Source: Nitrospirota bacterium (GTDB lineage Bacteria > Nitrospirota > Nitrospiria > Nitrospirales > UBA8639). Taken from it: a DNA stretch of 6,518 nt. Every line of letters starts with the position of its first letter. Position 1 is the first letter of the stretch. The DNA lies in the NCBI GenBank assembly GCA_003233615.1, contig QIMB01000232.1:1-6518 (forward strand), in the 5' to 3' direction. Positions 6,229 to 6,518 of the stretch are shown here, piece by piece. A model generated the notes under the pieces. That model worked only from the letters and a program-made list of their open reading frames with translations. It was not told where the DNA came from and did not search any database. Made by a program: the position numbers and the translations under genes.

Positions 6229-6518
6229 ATGGATTCAGTGCTCTATGTTTTTCTGCCCTGCAAAAAAGTCTATCCAACAGGAATTACCTACCTGGCCGAT
6301 TTTATCCATCGTCGTCGGCCAGACGTTCGACAGCAAATCCTAGATCTCTCTCTCTTTCCACCCAATCAGCGCCAAGCCAAGCTTCGCGAAGCCACTACCG
6401 CTTTCCATCCGGAGTTGGTGTGTTTTTCGTGGCGAGACATTCAAATATTTTCTCCCCATGAAGGGGATTCATCTCTGGAGCATGCCTTTAATTTTTATTA
6501 TGCCAGCAACCCGTTTAA
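6229..6518 (+). CDS. Probable B12-binding-type radical SAM protein, N-terminal fragment (cut by right edge)
   Basis: The frame opens with ATG at 6229, four bases after the ubiE/menG stop, and stays open for 96 codons to the right edge. The fragment begins SVLYVFLPCKKVYPTGITYLADFI (3-26; key residues P10, C11, Y15, P16, G18, Y21, L22), resembling the 'PxGLxYLAxYL' entry of B12-binding-domain radical SAM enzymes. HPELVCFSWRDIQIFSPHEGD (60-80) and HAFNFYYASNPF (85-96) follow; the part seen contains DLSLF (39-43) where a classic DxHxxG cobalamin motif might sit, so B12 binding is doubtful. The CxxxCxxC cluster motif would lie beyond the window, so the radical SAM call is recognition of style, not of catalytic residues. 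Context with ubiE/menG suggests cofactor or quinone chemistry, which is inference. Confidence 0.6.
   Translation, partial: MDSVLYVFLPCKKVYPTGITYLADFIHRRRPDVRQQILDLSLFPPNQRQAKLREATTAFHPELVCFSWRDIQIFSPHEGDSSLEHAFNFYYASNPF

Overview
The window is a compact bacterial chromosome segment of moderate G+C (near 50% by eye), with a divergent layout and no RNA genes, mobile elements or CRISPR. Protein style suggests a Nitrospirota-like bacterium: a hemD of the 'LRVGALESRMATEMERLI' type beside a secreted SUMF1-domain protein, a PSP1 protein, a DsrE2-like protein, and a radical SAM N-terminus with an 'FSWRDIQIF...HEGD' stretch. This assignment is inferred from remembered family style, not from a search.

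Left arm (minus strand, about 1-1694): a secreted formylglycine-generating-enzyme-fold (SUMF1) protein is followed 29 nt later by hemD (uroporphyrinogen-III synthase). hemD runs off the left edge and lacks only its extreme C-terminus. A 237-nt divergent intergenic region (1695-1931) separates this arm from the right arm.

Right arm (plus strand, 1932-6518): a small VOC-fold metalloprotein; a 126-nt gap holding a perfect 11-bp inverted repeat; a 539-residue metallo-beta-lactamase-fold hydrolase with a long unrecognised N-terminus and a PqqD-like winged-helix segment; a PSP1-domain protein (RicT/YaaT-like), apparently with its own sigma70-type promoter; a DsrE/DsrE2-family protein; a UbiE/MenG quinone methyltransferase; and, four bases later, the start of a probable B12-type radical SAM protein cut by the right edge. 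The last four genes are tightly packed and probably form one transcription unit.

Taken together, the content is mainly cofactor and redox metabolism: tetrapyrrole synthesis (hemD), quinone methylation (ubiE/menG), thiol/sulfur chemistry (DsrE, PSP1) and a radical enzyme. No complete new system can be proven here. The most unusual items are the PqqD-like/MBL fusion, the SUMF1 protein lacking both catalytic cysteines, and the PSP1-DsrE-UbiE-radical SAM gene set.
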